Below, one piece after another: positions 52,327 through 61,200 of a stretch of 64,000 bases of DNA. Position numbers and translations under genes: made by a program. The stretch is from an uncultured Clostridia bacterium (GTDB lineage: Bacteria > Bacillota > Clostridia > Christensenellales > UBA3700), in NCBI GenBank assembly GCA_948471525.1, contig CAOKSY010000001.1, forward strand, positions 124,001-188,000, given 5' to 3'. A model generated the notes under the pieces. The model was not told where the DNA came from. It saw only the letters and a program-made list of their open reading frames with translations, and made no database searches. Position 1 is the first letter of the stretch. Every line of letters begins with the position of its first letter.

Positions 52327-52992
52327 TTATTCATTAGGTAACGCGTCGTAAATTTCTTTTTCCAACGCCGCGATATCGGAGACTATTACGTCCGCTCCGC
52401 ATTCTCTCAATTCTTCGCGAGTGCGGAAACCCCAATCCACCGCTATAAACGTCATGCCGCAGTTGGCGGCGAATTCGCGATCGACTTCGCTGTCGCCTAT
52501 GTATATCGCTCCGCCGGGAGATACGCCGTGCTCTCCGCACACGAGATCGAATATAGCTCTGTCGGGTTTTGCCGCCACGTCGTCTCTGCTGCCGTATATA
52601 CCGTCGAACACACTTCCGAAAAAGTGTGTGACCAACTGCTTTGCCGCGCCGTCGTACTTATTGGAAATTAGAATCAACTTGCAGCCCTGCAACTTGAGTT
52701 TGTTCAACAGATCGGTTATCCCTGCGTAAGGTCTCGTCGTAAGCGTCTTGTTGCGCTCGTAAAATTCCTGAAAAATGCTTCTGCATCTCTCCAACGTATC
52801 GGGATCGTCACAATGCATAAGATCCTTGAGAAGATTGCGTATTCCGTGACCTATCGCGCGTCTGACCGTCTCTATCGATTGCTTTGGAAAGCTCAAACTC
52901 TCAAGCGCGTGATTGGCAGCCAACGCAAGGTCGGGCAACGTGTCCAGCACCGTGCCGTCGAGATCGAACATTACCGTCTTTTGTGAATTCAT
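52327..52992 (-). CDS. HAD hydrolase, phosphoglycolate phosphatase-like
   Basis: A 221-residue HAD-superfamily phosphatase of the Gph/PGMB type. Motif I is VMFDLDGTVLDTLPDL with the nucleophile Asp, followed by the helical cap. Motif II is LILISNK, motif III lies around AAKPDRAIF, and motif IV is IYIGDSEVDREFA. It removes phosphate from a small metabolite such as phosphoglycolate; the family is too promiscuous to name the substrate. Its start is 4 nt after the stop of the thiamine pyrophosphokinase gene, so it is the last gene of an ADH / TPK / HAD unit. GGAAGGTATAGTTTT precedes the ATG. Confidence 0.88.
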   Translation of the reverse strand: MNSQKTVMFDLDGTVLDTLPDLALAANHALESLSFPKQSIETVRRAIGHGIRNLLKDLMHCDDPDTLERCRSIFQEFYERNKTLTTRPYAGITDLLNKLKLQGCKLILISNKYDGAAKQLVTHFFGSVFDGIYGSRDDVAAKPDRAIFDLVCGEHGVSPGGAIYIGDSEVDREFAANCGMTFIAVDWGFRTREELRECGADVIVSDIAALEKEIYDALPNE

Positions 52993-52996
52993 AAAA

Positions 52997-53614
52997 CTAT
53001 ACCTTCCGAGTATTTCTGATAAAACACAGTATTCCTTGGCGCACGCTTATCTCGCAATCGCCGCCGATAAATTCATTGCTTACTCCGATAGAATAATCGT
53101 TGGTGAGCGTCGCGTCGCAAAGCGGATATTTCCCGTTGACGATATTCACGCCTCGGCACTCGTCGAAAGCAAGCAAAGAAAAAGTCTCTCCCGCTTCTCC
53201 GCTGAATATCTTTTTATCGCAAATAAATTCTATGTCGCACTTTTCGTCCGCGAATTTTATCCGCGCGCCGTCTTTTACAAATCCGTAAGCCGTCTGGATA
53301 TTGGACAGCGTGTGATCCAATCTGCCGCCCAGTCCGCCGAAAATAACGAATTCGCTATATCCTTTATCGCGCATATATTCGATAGCCAAGTGCAGATCGG
53401 TAAAGTCCTTTATCGGGTCGTGCTTTACGACGTTCACTCCGTCCGGCACGTATCCGAGCGAATCGAAATCCCCGACTACGCAATCTACTTTTGCAAGATC
53501 CTTGATATATCCGTATCCCGAGTCGACGCCTACCAAAGCCCCGTAAGTCTCTCGCACGAATTTAGACGGACAGAAATCTCCGCCTCCGACCAATACGCAT
53601 TTACCGTCTATCAT
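52997..53614 (-). CDS. thiN: Thiamine pyrophosphokinase
   Basis: A 205-residue protein of usual TPK length. Motifs are in order: VLVGGGDF at the N-terminus, GVDSGYGYIKDL, VVGDFDSLG (metal-binding Asp residues), HDPIKDFTDLHLAIEYM (K-D-x-T-D) and FGGLGGRLDHTLSN (G-R-x-D-H). The C-terminal beta domain ends in FIRNTRKV. It transfers pyrophosphate from ATP to thiamine, giving the cofactor TPP. I chose ATG 53614, preceded by AAAGG, over in-frame ATGs at 53638 and 53650 that overlap the upstream gene more. The start overlaps the region right after the ADH stop, with a 4-nt gap, so it is operonic. Confidence 0.93.
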   Translation of the reverse strand: MIDGKCVLVGGGDFCPSKFVRETYGALVGVDSGYGYIKDLAKVDCVVGDFDSLGYVPDGVNVVKHDPIKDFTDLHLAIEYMRDKGYSEFVIFGGLGGRLDHTLSNIQTAYGFVKDGARIKFADEKCDIEFICDKKIFSGEAGETFSLLAFDECRGVNIVNGKYPLCDATLTNDYSIGVSNEFIGGDCEISVRQGILCFIRNTRKV

Positions 53615-53618
53615 ACTG

Positions 53619-54824
53619 TCAGCCTTTGAGTTTTGCATACATATCCGCAAGATCTTTCTTGCTCATAAACTTGGGAACGGGATAGAGCGGATGCGCCTCT
53701 GCATAGGCCCTCTCGACCATAAGAGGAATATCTTCATCCTTTATCACGCCGACGAATTTGTCGGGTATATCCATATCTCTGTTCATATCCCTTATCGCCT
53801 TGACGAAAGCCTTTGCTTTTGCCTCTTCCGTATCCGCATTAATACCGACTATATCCGCAAGACGGGCGAGTTTTTTATAAACAGCGTCGCCGTAGAATTC
53901 AAGCACTTCGGGAAGTATCACCGAATTTGCCAATCCGTGGGGCGTGTGATAAAAACCTCCGAGCGTATGCGCTATAGCGTGTACGTATCCCACGTAAGCT
54001 CGCGTAAACGCTACTCCGGCATAATACGAAGCTGTCAACATATTTTCCCTTGCCTCAAAATCCGATCCGTCGCGATATGCTTTGAGAAGATTGTCGAAGA
54101 TGAGTTTGACTGCCTTCTCCGCCATTGTCTTCGTCTCTTTCGTGTTGCTCTTGCCTATGTAAGCCTCTATAGCGTGAGTAAGCGCGTCCATACCGGTAGT
54201 AGACGTGACGTGAGGAGGCAATCCCAAAGTGAGCGACGCGTCGAGCAGCGCGTATTCGGGAATAAGCGCGTGATCGTTGACGGCGTATTTCTCATGGGTG
54301 GCGGAATTGGATATTACCGCCGCAAGCGTGGTCTCACTTCCCGTACCCGCTGTCGTAGGTATTGCCACCATCATAGGCATACGCTTGCGCACCTTGAGAA
54401 GCCCTTTCATCTTTGCGACCGACTTTTTGGGTCTGACTACACGCGCGCCGACTATCTTTGCGCAGTCCATCGAAGAGCCGCCGCCCAGAGCCACGATACA
54501 GTCGCAGCCGTTGGCTTTATACACCTCCAGCGCCTCTTCCACCGCGTCGATAGTAGGATTGGGCATTACCTTGTCGTACACCGCGCAAGTCACGCCTACC
54601 TCGGCGCAACCGTCGGTAAACGGCTTCGCCATACCGAGCTTGGAGATCGTCGGTCCTACTACGAGAAGCACGCTGTTGTGTCCGCTGTCTTTTATAAACG
54701 CGGGCAGATCTTTTATGCCCCCGTCGAATTTGAGAAGTTTGGGCTGACGCCAAGGCAAAAACGGAGAAGCCGCATATATCGCCTTTTGAAAAAATCTGTA
54801 ACCTGCTTTTTGGAAAATATTCAT
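53619..54824 (-). CDS. Iron-containing alcohol dehydrogenase
   Basis: A 401-residue group III dehydrogenase. The nucleotide-binding part has VALGGGSSMDCAKIV, and AIPTTAGTGSETT is the second conserved loop. The iron site is built from Asp and His residues around GMDALTHAIEAY and the signature HAIAHTLGGFYHTPHGLANS, which carries the family's H-x3-H pattern. It interconverts an aldehyde and alcohol with NAD(P)H. Specificity cannot be told, but a propanediol- or butanol-type role is common in Clostridia. The N-terminal 25 residues have FQKAGYRFFQKAIYA, somewhat longer than usual. GAGAGGGGT precedes the ATG at 54824. First gene of its unit, behind a consensus promoter. Confidence 0.92.
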   Translation of the reverse strand: MNIFQKAGYRFFQKAIYAASPFLPWRQPKLLKFDGGIKDLPAFIKDSGHNSVLLVVGPTISKLGMAKPFTDGCAEVGVTCAVYDKVMPNPTIDAVEEALEVYKANGCDCIVALGGGSSMDCAKIVGARVVRPKKSVAKMKGLLKVRKRMPMMVAIPTTAGTGSETTLAAVISNSATHEKYAVNDHALIPEYALLDASLTLGLPPHVTSTTGMDALTHAIEAYIGKSNTKETKTMAEKAVKLIFDNLLKAYRDGSDFEARENMLTASYYAGVAFTRAYVGYVHAIAHTLGGFYHTPHGLANSVILPEVLEFYGDAVYKKLARLADIVGINADTEEAKAKAFVKAIRDMNRDMDIPDKFVGVIKDEDIPLMVERAYAEAHPLYPVPKFMSKKDLADMYAKLKG

Positions 54825-54877
54825 ACCCCTCTCCCTAAATCCGCACTCTGTCGGCGACAAAAAAAATTATCATTTAT

Positions 54878-54906
54878 ATTATAGTCTATAAACCGACTAA
54901 TGTCAA
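54878..54906 (-). promoter_or_regulatory. Consensus promoter of the ADH unit
   Basis: On the minus strand TTGACA (54901-54906), 17-bp spacer, TATAAT (54878-54883): a perfect sigma-A consensus. The -35 box abuts the stop codon of the MmcQ gene. Confidence 0.88.
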
Positions 54907-55254
54907 TTAAAGTTTGCTCAATGCCCTGACATAAGAGGCGTCGACAAACTGCAAAAGCGTCTCGTCGTCAAAGTCGACTATTGTCGCGCTGCTCTTGTAT
55001 TTCGCTTGAACCGGCGGGCAGTGCCAGCCTCTCCTCAGCGACGGATATTTTTCTCTCAAAAAATCTGCGGTATCCGCGTCCGTCGAAAAAGTAAGAGTAT
55101 CTTCTCCGTTCAAAATAAATATCTCTGCGAATATTCTGTTGCCGCGCTCTCTGTCGCCAACCTTTACTACGGTATAATCCTCTCCCGCAAAAGGAAAATC
55201 GAGATAAGCCCCTTCTTTGGAAAGCGCATATTCCGTCAGCTGAATTTTATCCAT
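54907..55254 (-). CDS. MmcQ/YjbR-family protein
   Basis: A 115-residue protein of the MmcQ/YjbR family, whose members have a CyaY-like alpha/beta fold and a presumed DNA-binding role. The family pattern is visible in VVKVGDRERGNRIFAEIF, SLRRGWHCPP (usual SxxMNKxHW region) and YVRALSKL at the C-terminus. Its start at 55254 has ACGGGAGATAAAT upstream, and it begins 17 nt after the RluA stop, so it is the third gene of the MGMT / RluA / MmcQ unit. The unit's members all act on nucleic acids, but no joint pathway is known. Confidence 0.85.
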   Translation of the reverse strand: MDKIQLTEYALSKEGAYLDFPFAGEDYTVVKVGDRERGNRIFAEIFILNGEDTLTFSTDADTADFLREKYPSLRRGWHCPPVQAKYKSSATIVDFDDETLLQFVDASYVRALSKL

Positions 55255-55271
55255 ATTTATCTCCCGTATAT

Positions 55272-56150
55272 TTATAGGTCTTTTAAAAACGGCGGAGAAG
55301 AACGAAATTCCATCGATCTGCCGTCTATCGGATGCACGAAAGAAATGCGGCAACTGTGCAAAGCCTGTCTGTCAAGCCGACTGCCGTCGGGACATATTAT
55401 CGAACGGCATTTAGGATTGTAGAGCCTGTCGCAGCAAAGCGGATATCCCATATCCGCGCTATGTACTCTGATCTGATGCGTACGCCCCGTCTCCAATACG
55501 TACTTACACGAAAAATACCCGTCGTACTGCCCTATGAATTCGTAATGCGTGATCGCCCTGTCTCCCTGTTGGCTTACCTCTCTTTTCATACCCTTTCCGA
55601 CGCGCGCTATCGGCTTGTCGACAATTCCCGAACGCGCGCCCGTATAAGTACCGTCGCAGAGCGCGATATATTCTCTGTAAATATGCGACGTCGCCAATAT
55701 TCCGTGCGCAAGTCGGTTTTTTGCAACTATCATAAGTCCCGACGTATCTCTGTCCAATCTGTTGACGGGACGGTAGACAAAATCTCCCCATATGACCGCA
55801 AGCGCGTTGGCAAGCGATCTTCCGTAATGATTTTTTCTGGGTATGACGGCGATCCCCGCGCTCTTGTCGACGACGGCAATATCTTCATCCTCATAAACGA
55901 TATCGACAGGCACGTCCCACTTGGGAATAGGCTTGACGTCGTCTTCGAGTCTTATACGCACCTTTTCCCCCTGCGTCAGCCGATCTATCAGTCTCAGGGG
56001 GATCTCCCTTTCTTCCGACAGTCTGCATACAAGCCCCGATCTCTTTCTCAATCCCGTCCTTACCGTCGACGATACTCCCTGAGCCGCCAATACGTCGTCT
56101 ACGCTTCCGTCAAACTCCGCGACGTAATCCAATATTCTTACCGTGATCAT
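55272..56150 (-). CDS. RluA-family pseudouridine synthase
   Basis: A 292-residue enzyme converting uridine to pseudouridine in rRNA or tRNA. An S4-like N-terminal part (1-80) is followed by the catalytic domain beginning IVYEDEDIAVVDKSAGIAV. The active-site motif reads RPVNRLDRDTSGLMIVA with the catalytic Asp in RLD; the usual His before it is Asn here. TGRTHQIRVH is the conserved late motif. The target position cannot be assigned. The start overlaps the stop of the MGMT gene (ATGA), showing coupling; the frame running to 56306 is inside the MGMT gene and is not used. Confidence 0.92.
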   Translation of the reverse strand: MITVRILDYVAEFDGSVDDVLAAQGVSSTVRTGLRKRSGLVCRLSEEREIPLRLIDRLTQGEKVRIRLEDDVKPIPKWDVPVDIVYEDEDIAVVDKSAGIAVIPRKNHYGRSLANALAVIWGDFVYRPVNRLDRDTSGLMIVAKNRLAHGILATSHIYREYIALCDGTYTGARSGIVDKPIARVGKGMKREVSQQGDRAITHYEFIGQYDGYFSCKYVLETGRTHQIRVHSADMGYPLCCDRLYNPKCRSIICPDGSRLDRQALHSCRISFVHPIDGRSMEFRSSPPFLKDL

Positions 56151-56461
56151 TCGCCGTTTTCTCTCCACAGATACCTGTCCAGATCGACGACAAAATCTTC
56201 GTCGCAGAATACGCCTTCCGCGGCAAGCAACTGAGCCTGCATTTCCTGTCCGCCGAAAGCGAACGCGGGAGCAAGTCTGCCCTCTCTGTTGACAACTCTG
56301 TGACACGGGATGACGCCCGGCGCTGGATTGAAATGAAGCGCGTATCCTACCGCTCTGCTAGCGCGCGGAGAAGCAAGCAATCTCGCTATTTGTCCGTACG
56401 TCGCAACTCTTCCCTTGGGTATCCTCTTGACAACTTCGTATACTTCGTCGTAAAAACTCAT
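56147..56461 (-). CDS. MGMT-family DNA-binding protein with active-site Cys
   Basis: A 104-residue protein containing only the C-terminal DNA-binding domain of O6-methylguanine-DNA methyltransferase. IPKGRVATYGQIA is the helix-turn-helix region and VIPCHRVV carries the acceptor Cys, which alkyltransferase-like (ATL) proteins lack. The sequence SRAVGYALHFNP and the short length are like the ATL/YbaZ group. It may still transfer alkyl groups, or flag lesions to nucleotide excision repair. GGAAGAGGAGTGTTTT precedes the ATG. First gene of the MGMT / RluA / MmcQ unit. Confidence 0.88.
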   Translation of the reverse strand: MSFYDEVYEVVKRIPKGRVATYGQIARLLASPRASRAVGYALHFNPAPGVIPCHRVVNREGRLAPAFAFGGQEMQAQLLAAEGVFCDEDFVVDLDRYLWRENGE

Positions 56462-56486
56462 AAAACACTCCTCTTCCTGCGTATTT

Positions 56487-56515
56487 ATTTTATCACGGCG
56501 GACTGCGTTTTGCAA
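56487..56515 (-). promoter_or_regulatory. Promoter of the MGMT unit
   Basis: On the minus strand TTGCAA (56510-56515), 17-bp spacer, TAAAAT (56487-56492). Confidence 0.65.
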
Positions 56516-56529
56516 GCCGCAATGCAAAA

Positions 56530-56552
56530 AGCGCCCCGAAGTTCGGAACGCT
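56530..56552 (-). terminator. Terminator of the deacetylase gene
   Basis: On the minus strand AGCGTTCCGA-ACT-TCGGGGCGCT (10-bp stem with two G-U pairs), then TTTTTGC. It begins 6 bp after the stop. Confidence 0.75.
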
Positions 56553-56557
56553 TGTCT

Positions 56558-57424
56558 CTAACGCGCCCTGCCTATTATCTCGGACAGCGAACCTTTTGTC
56601 GCGTCCCGATTGAATCTTTTGAGAAGATATAGGCTTTCTCTTCCGTATATTCGGTTGACTCCCTCGTTGCAGGTAAGCGTCATCGCTATTCCTTTTTCTT
56701 TGAGCACCTCTTCGCTCTCCTTGCAATACTTGCCGTAGGGATAGGCGTATATCGAGGTGACAACTCCGATTTTGCCGAGTTCGGCGATAAGCCTGTCCGT
56801 ATCGTCGGAGAGAATCTTCTTATATTCATCCACGCTCTCGCCGATTTTTTTACCTACGCCCAGCCTCGGCTTCGTATTGTGCATACTGTAAGAATGCAAT
56901 CCTATCTCGATATATTTATCCGCGTTTGCCGCGGCGATGTCCTGCCATCCGAAATAAGTGAAGTCTCCGCCGTGCGGATTTTGGGTCTTGTCCAAACGGG
57001 TATAGTCTCCAACTACGGAAAACAGTCCGCTGTAACCGTATTCCGCAAGCAATGGGGCGGCGTACTTGAGATTGTTGAGATATCCGTCGTCGAAAGTGAG
57101 AAGCACGGCGTTCTCGGGCAAATTCTTCTTCCCGTCAACCGCTTTGAAAATATCCTTACAGCTGACGACGTTATATCCGTTGATCTTCAGATACTCAAAA
57201 TCCTTTCTGAGATGATTTTGATTGATGCAATAGACGCACTCTCTTTTATCGGGAGCGAGAGTATTGTGATACATAAGCACGGTGAGTTTACCCAGACACT
57301 CCCTATCTCCAGCCGCAAGCGTTTCCTCTACGTCCGCAATAGCCGCGATCTGCGCGCAACACACGGTCGCGCACATAGCGGTCAACGCTATCAATAACGT
57401 AAAAATCAGCGAAGGTCTTTTCAT
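56558..57424 (-). CDS. Secreted polysaccharide deacetylase
   Basis: A 288-residue exported enzyme. A signal peptide (about residues 1-30) leads to a NodB domain. LTVLMYHNTL and LLTFDDGYLNN carry the catalytic and metal-binding Asp residues, and GLHSYSMHN supplies the metal-binding His pair. SIYAYPYGKYC and the C-terminal LKRFNRDATKGS complete the fold. Such enzymes remove acetyl groups from N-acetylhexosamines in peptidoglycan or other wall polymers. It lies 51 nt after a CwlD-type amidase gene and near spoIIE. In B. subtilis the CwlD / PdaA pair makes muramic-delta-lactam in the spore cortex, so a similar role is possible. ATG 57424 follows TGGGGAAAACGGAT. Confidence 0.87.
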   Translation of the reverse strand: MKRPSLIFTLLIALTAMCATVCCAQIAAIADVEETLAAGDRECLGKLTVLMYHNTLAPDKRECVYCINQNHLRKDFEYLKINGYNVVSCKDIFKAVDGKKNLPENAVLLTFDDGYLNNLKYAAPLLAEYGYSGLFSVVGDYTRLDKTQNPHGGDFTYFGWQDIAAANADKYIEIGLHSYSMHNTKPRLGVGKKIGESVDEYKKILSDDTDRLIAELGKIGVVTSIYAYPYGKYCKESEEVLKEKGIAMTLTCNEGVNRIYGRESLYLLKRFNRDATKGSLSEIIGRAR

Positions 57425-57475
57425 ATCCGTTTTCCCCATTCGACATTATTGTACGGATAAAATAAGAATATATAC

Positions 57476-58165
57476 TCAGTCGCCGAAGGAAGAAGACAAT
57501 ACTTCGCCTATTCTGCGGCAGAGATCCTTGCAGTAATCTTCGGAAAGAAGCAGGCGTTCGTCTTCTCTGTTGGAAATAAATCCGCACTCTATGATTATCG
57601 ACGGGACTTTGGCGCATTTGGTGATATACAGATCTCCGCCGATAGCCTCGTAATCGCTTCTGTTGCCATAGACCGCGTTGATATTTTCGTTGAGATAACT
57701 CTGCATAGCCTGAGCGAAATCCTTGCCTATGCCGGTGTCGTCGTAAAATACCTGTACCCCGCGTCGGGAACTGTCAGAAAATCTGTTGACGTGCAGACTG
57801 ATCACTGCGTCGGGATGCGCGTCGACGATTATCTTCTTCCTCGCCTGCATATCCAATCGCTTGATATTGTTAAGCGCGGCTTCCGTCTTTCTCGTCATCA
57901 CGGCGTTGAAATTCCTGCTATTGAGTTCCGACTCGAGAATCTTGCTCATCTTAAGATTTATATCGCTCTCTTTCACTCCCGTCGAACCTACCACTCCCCC
58001 GTCTATCCCGCCGTGTCCCGCGTCGATAACGACCGTATGCAACGGATTCGGCATAGCCGCGGGCAATGCTGAAAAACAGGCGGCGCAAATCGCGCATACG
58101 CTCAATATGCAAGGCACGATCAAATACAACGCTTTCTTTTTTACCGTCAAAAACTTTATCTTCAT
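57476..58165 (-). CDS. N-acetylmuramoyl-L-alanine amidase, CwlD-like
   Basis: A 229-residue amidase_3 enzyme, near the 237 residues of CwlD. A single N-terminal membrane helix (about 10-32) is followed directly by the catalytic domain. Zinc ligands are His in VVIDAGHGG, Glu in VKESDINLK and His in ISLHVNRF; the catalytic Glu lies in IIIECGFISN. It cuts the bond between muramic acid and the stem peptide outside the membrane. No wall-binding repeat is present, as in CwlD, which removes cortex stem peptides. The ribosome site is weak (ATCTTTAAAATAAAATATTTTT), so the true start or expression level is uncertain. Confidence 0.85.
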   Translation of the reverse strand: MKIKFLTVKKKALYLIVPCILSVCAICAACFSALPAAMPNPLHTVVIDAGHGGIDGGVVGSTGVKESDINLKMSKILESELNSRNFNAVMTRKTEAALNNIKRLDMQARKKIIVDAHPDAVISLHVNRFSDSSRRGVQVFYDDTGIGKDFAQAMQSYLNENINAVYGNRSDYEAIGGDLYITKCAKVPSIIIECGFISNREDERLLLSEDYCKDLCRRIGEVLSSSFGD

Positions 58166-58246
58166 AAAAATATTTTATTTTAAAGATCGGATATTAATGA
58201 CCTAAAAAATAAAACAGCGCGATTGCGGAACGTCCATAAAAAATAG

Positions 58247-58270
58247 AGGACGCGTTTTAAGTCGCGTCCT
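58247..58270 (-). terminator. Terminator of the second ABC transporter gene
   Basis: On the minus strand AGGACGCG-ACTTAAAA-CGCGTCCT, 8-bp perfect stem, then CTATTTTTTAT. It begins 25 bp past the stop. Confidence 0.85.
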
Positions 58271-58294
58271 GTTTTTGCTCGATTTATTAAAACG

Positions 58295-61200
58295 TCAGCC
58301 CGTTCGTATAGTGTCTATAGGCTTTTTCCTAGACAGAGCGTATACCGGCAAAAAGCTTGCCGCGATCGCCACAAAGACGCTTATCGCCAACATCAACGCT
58401 ATCTGTCTTATGCCGAATATCAAAAGCGTGATCTGAAATCCGTAATCGTTGCGCAACATACCGTTGAGGAAGAAACAGCCCAAAGCGGTCACAACAACAG
58501 CCAAAACAAAATTGATGAGCGCTATGATCATGCTTTCGCTGAAGAATATAGAATACACGTCGCAGGACTTGGCGCCCACCGCCCTGAGAATTCCTATCTC
58601 CCTCTTTTTATAAGAAATGGACACCGCGATATAATTGCTCATAAGCAACATCGAGAATACCGCAAGTCCCAAGCCTATGTATAGAAATACCTTGCCCATT
58701 ATCTCCAACATATCGTCGATCATAGTCAAAGTGTCGATCACCCCGTTTTTCATCGTCAAACATCTGTCGCCTTCCCTGTTATAATGCAGATCGATCAGTT
58801 GACGTACTTTTTCGCGCTCTTTAGGCATTTTTGCCATCAGAAACGAATATACGACCGGCTCGGAGTTTTTTACCGTAGCGCAAATCTCGTTGTTGAACAA
58901 AATACTGTCGCCTCTCGGGACCTTTAGCTCGTTTCTTATATCGTCGTATACGGCGTTTTCGTAATAGAAACCTGCTATCTTGAAATTTCCCGTCTTTCCG
59001 TATCCCAACGTATTCTCTACTTCCGCATATATATAAGGAAACTCGAGATCGTACGTATTGCTCTCAAACATTATAGAATAGAATAATCTTATAGCCATAT
59101 CGTATTCCACTATCGCGCCGCAATCTGCGCCGTCCACTACGGTGCTTCTATATCCGTTTTCTTCATTAAAAGTACTTTCGAATCCATTGTACGGTTCCAA
59201 ATATGCGGAATAGAAAAACTTAATTTCGTCTATGCTCATTTCATCCGCCGTAATCTTTCTGCCGGGAATATCGGCTTTTATGCAATATTCGAGATTACCC
59301 AAGTCTTCCGCATATCTAATATAAAAATTGTTGAAAGCATCGTTGCCTGCGTAATTTTCTATCTTTTTCAAGAACTGTCTGAACTGCTCCGCCTGACCGT
59401 CCGTAAGATCTTCCGCGGCTTGAAGATAACATATCTGACTGCTTATTCTAGGGCTCCGGTATATTTGACGCAGTTTGTCGGCTTTTAATTTTACTGCTCC
59501 GCCGAAGTAGGTTTTTTCGAATTCGACGCTCACATTCTCAAGATCGACTACTCTTTCGCTGTCGTCGATAAGATCGTTACTAATTGCATCTTCGAGCGAA
59601 ACTACGTACTCGTCTTCCCCCAATTTATTTTCTTTCCTGCCGTCCGTCCATATTACGGACTTTTTAGAAAGTTCGGCGTCTGAGGCGACGGAATCGAAAT
59701 AAAAAACGTTTCGATCTCTGTTGTTGGAAAAATCTATGTCTCCCTTTGCGGCTATTCCCACGGCAGCGGAAGAATTGAGCCGTCTGTCAATAATATTCAA
59801 GTATTCGTTCTGAGTAACGTAACCGAGCGAATTATAACCGTAAGCAAAGTACTGCGAGCACTCGTTTTCCAAAAGCATATCTCCTATACTCCTGCCGTCC
59901 TTATACGAATCGCTTGGTTTGAGAGAATCGAATCTGCCCGTCGGATCGGCATTGGTGTCGACTATGCCAACAATTTTATATATCCTACCGTCCAAATATA
60001 TACGGGGCGCGGGATCGCGCTCGAGAAAGGATCTAATATCATTTATATCGACGCCGCTTATCACCGTATCGTTTTCATCCCTCGTATAAAGACCTGCCAA
60101 CGCTATCTGCTCGTATATGTATTCGGTCAATACTATCTCGCTGTCGTCCGAAGGCATTTTTCCCTCGAGCGTTCCGAATCCGTAACGGTCGAAATTATCT
60201 GCGGAAGCGGGCAGAAAGCCGTATATGCTCCTAGAATAATAACTCGAACTGTTGTTGCCGTAAAGCTTATTGCTGTCGACAAAACTAAGATGCCGCTGAG
60301 AGAGATACGCGACGCCGAAAAATTCCGTATCCGTCGCGGCGTTGATCCTCTCCAGATCTTTGACAGAAGAGCCGAATAGATCTGTATAAATATCGTCAAC
60401 TTTGACGGACGTGGCAAAAACGACGTCTTTATATTGAGTATCCATAACGGAATTAAGAGCAGTCTCCGCAGAATTGTAAGAGGCAATAGTATCCGCCAAT
60501 CCGAACATGGCAAAACTGACGAGACACAGCAAGATCGTGACAAAAAGTCTGAAAGGCTTTGTTTTCACAGAACTCGCCCCTATCTTCAGCGCGTGCGAAA
60601 AGGGAAGCTTGGACCTGATAAACTTACTCGATCCGTCATACTTGCCGTTGTTTTTAGACAATTCGCCGTTGTCGGTATCTCTGAACACTTCCTGATTGCC
60701 GTCTTTGTCTATGCGCGCTATCTGACAAAAACTCTCGTTTGATCGCGCGTCGGAAGAAATGATAGTATCGCTCTCCGCTCTGTCGATATAGGACTGTATC
60801 ATTTCCATATCCTCACGCGTGAGCTTGTATCCCTTTTTGATATGTACGATTTTGTCGTCTATGACGCTGACCCCCTCGCTTTCTTTGCGCGCCGCCGCGC
60901 TCTCCTTCGTAATATCCGATATGACTTTGCCGTCGGCAAGTTCTATTACTCGATCTCCGTAATATTCGGCGAAATCGCGATCGTGCGAAACGACGATGAC
61001 GAGTTTGTCTCTCGAGAGTTTTTTAAGAGTATCGAACACCTGCCTGCCGGTGTTGGAATCCAACGCTCCGGTAGGTTCGTCCGCCATGATGATCTCAGGC
61101 TCTTTTATCAGAGCGCGGGCAATCGCCACCCTCTGCTTCTGACCTCCCGAAAGTTCGTTGGGTTTTCTATTCGCATATCCCGACAGATCGACTTCGTCGA

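Noticed and set aside
55272..56306. Longer start for the RluA protein at 56306
   Set aside because: The extra N-terminal 52 residues are Arg-rich and come from antisense-free overlap with the MGMT gene in another frame; ATGA overlap at 56150 fits coupling.
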